Source: an uncultured Prevotellaceae bacterium (GTDB lineage Bacteria; Bacteroidota; Bacteroidia; Bacteroidales; Bacteroidaceae). From it: a stretch of DNA of 64,000 nucleotides. Where the stretch lies: NCBI GenBank assembly GCA_900316285.1, contig ONCG01000010.1, forward strand, positions 36,159-100,158, read 5' to 3'. Position 1 is the stretch's first letter, and each line of letters starts with the position of its first letter. Positions 63,846 to 64,000 of the stretch are shown in pieces. Below the pieces are notes generated by a model that was not told the origin of the DNA, did not search any database, and saw only the letters and a list, made by a program, of their open reading frames with translations. The position numbers and the translations under genes are program-made.

Positions 63846-64000
63846 ATGAAAGAAATAAAACGATATATGATGGTAGCAACGCTGGCTCTCTTATGGATGG
63901 GAGCCTGTGCGCAACCCATGATGAGGCCCCAAGGCCCGCTGAATGAGTTTTCTGCAATAGAGGGTACTTCCGCCTTGCAGTATAATCTGCCTATGGAGAG
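63846..64000 (+). CDS. Start of a lipoprotein gene, cut by the window edge
   Basis: ATG 63846; 51 residues are visible: a leader with lipobox LLWMGACAQ, then PMMRPQGPLNEFSAIEG and so on. Begins 131 bp after the GH27 stop. Too little is visible to assign a family. Confidence 0.6.
   Translation, partial: MKEIKRYMMVATLALLWMGACAQPMMRPQGPLNEFSAIEGTSALQYNLPME

Overview
The window looks like a chromosomal segment of a plant-polysaccharide-degrading Bacteroidales bacterium, most likely a gut or rumen Prevotella-type organism. Reasons seen in the sequence: a SusC/SusD pair, two hybrid two-component (HTCS) regulators, many secreted glycoside hydrolases, repeated TAnnTTTG -7 boxes with TTTG about 19-20 bases upstream (the Bacteroidetes sigma-ABfr promoter), and a bifunctional GH10-feruloyl esterase of the Prevotella Xyn10D-Fae1A type. 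No rRNA, tRNA, transposase, integrase or CRISPR array was found.

Layout. 1-2.1 kb: end of an HTCS regulator overlapping tail-to-tail with a GH53 endo-galactanase. 2.1-3.7 kb: a gene-free field of many small tandem and inverted repeats. 3.7-13.4 kb: a very large secreted protein with a dockerin-like end, an AAA/DUF4143 ATPase on the minus strand, and a GH38 alpha-mannosidase-like enzyme. 13.9-34.3 kb: a polysaccharide utilisation region: HTCS sensor (minus), two GH43 enzymes, a CotH-family protein (minus), SusC, SusD, a DUF6057-like membrane protein, a TolB-like lipoprotein with a CXXCH motif, and the GH10-CE1 xylanase/feruloyl esterase. The enzyme set points to arabinoxylan/arabinan. 34.3-35.4 kb: a second gene-free repeat field, containing a strictly phased 22/44-bp array just upstream of the rimP promoter. 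35.4-42.2 kb: rimP-nusA-infB plus a SpoIIE/PP2C-type phosphatase. 42.3-46.5 kb: sufB, a small secreted protein, sufC, sufD. 46.8-47.0 kb: a probable structured ncRNA (6S-like). 47.1-57.3 kb: pnp, an isochorismatase-family hydrolase, a cysteine-less TlpA-like lipoprotein, a small EF-hand-like secreted protein, a DUF3160 protein, a CapA-like protein and an unknown lipoprotein. 57.4-64 kb: Nudix hydrolase, sufS, rnhB, secreted endonuclease I, GH27 alpha-galactosidase and the start of another lipoprotein.

The most unusual signal is a set of short GC-rich palindromic elements. I sort them into types A (arms with GCGGCGTGCCGC), B (GGGCAGACACGGGGGTCTGCCC-like arms, shortened here), C (GGGACGGGG...CCCCGTCCC) and D (CCCTCCC...GGGAGGGG). 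A and B lie between genes, D often sits within a few bases of stop codons, and D and C also lie in frame inside protein genes: capA-like (both types), Nudix, sufD, rnhB and perhaps the endonuclease gene. There they add or replace linker peptides without closing the reading frame. This resembles Rickettsia palindromic elements in behaviour, but in a Bacteroidales background. The second notable signal is the 424-bp array at 34800-35223, where unrelated sequence motifs follow each other at exactly 22 or 44 bp steps.
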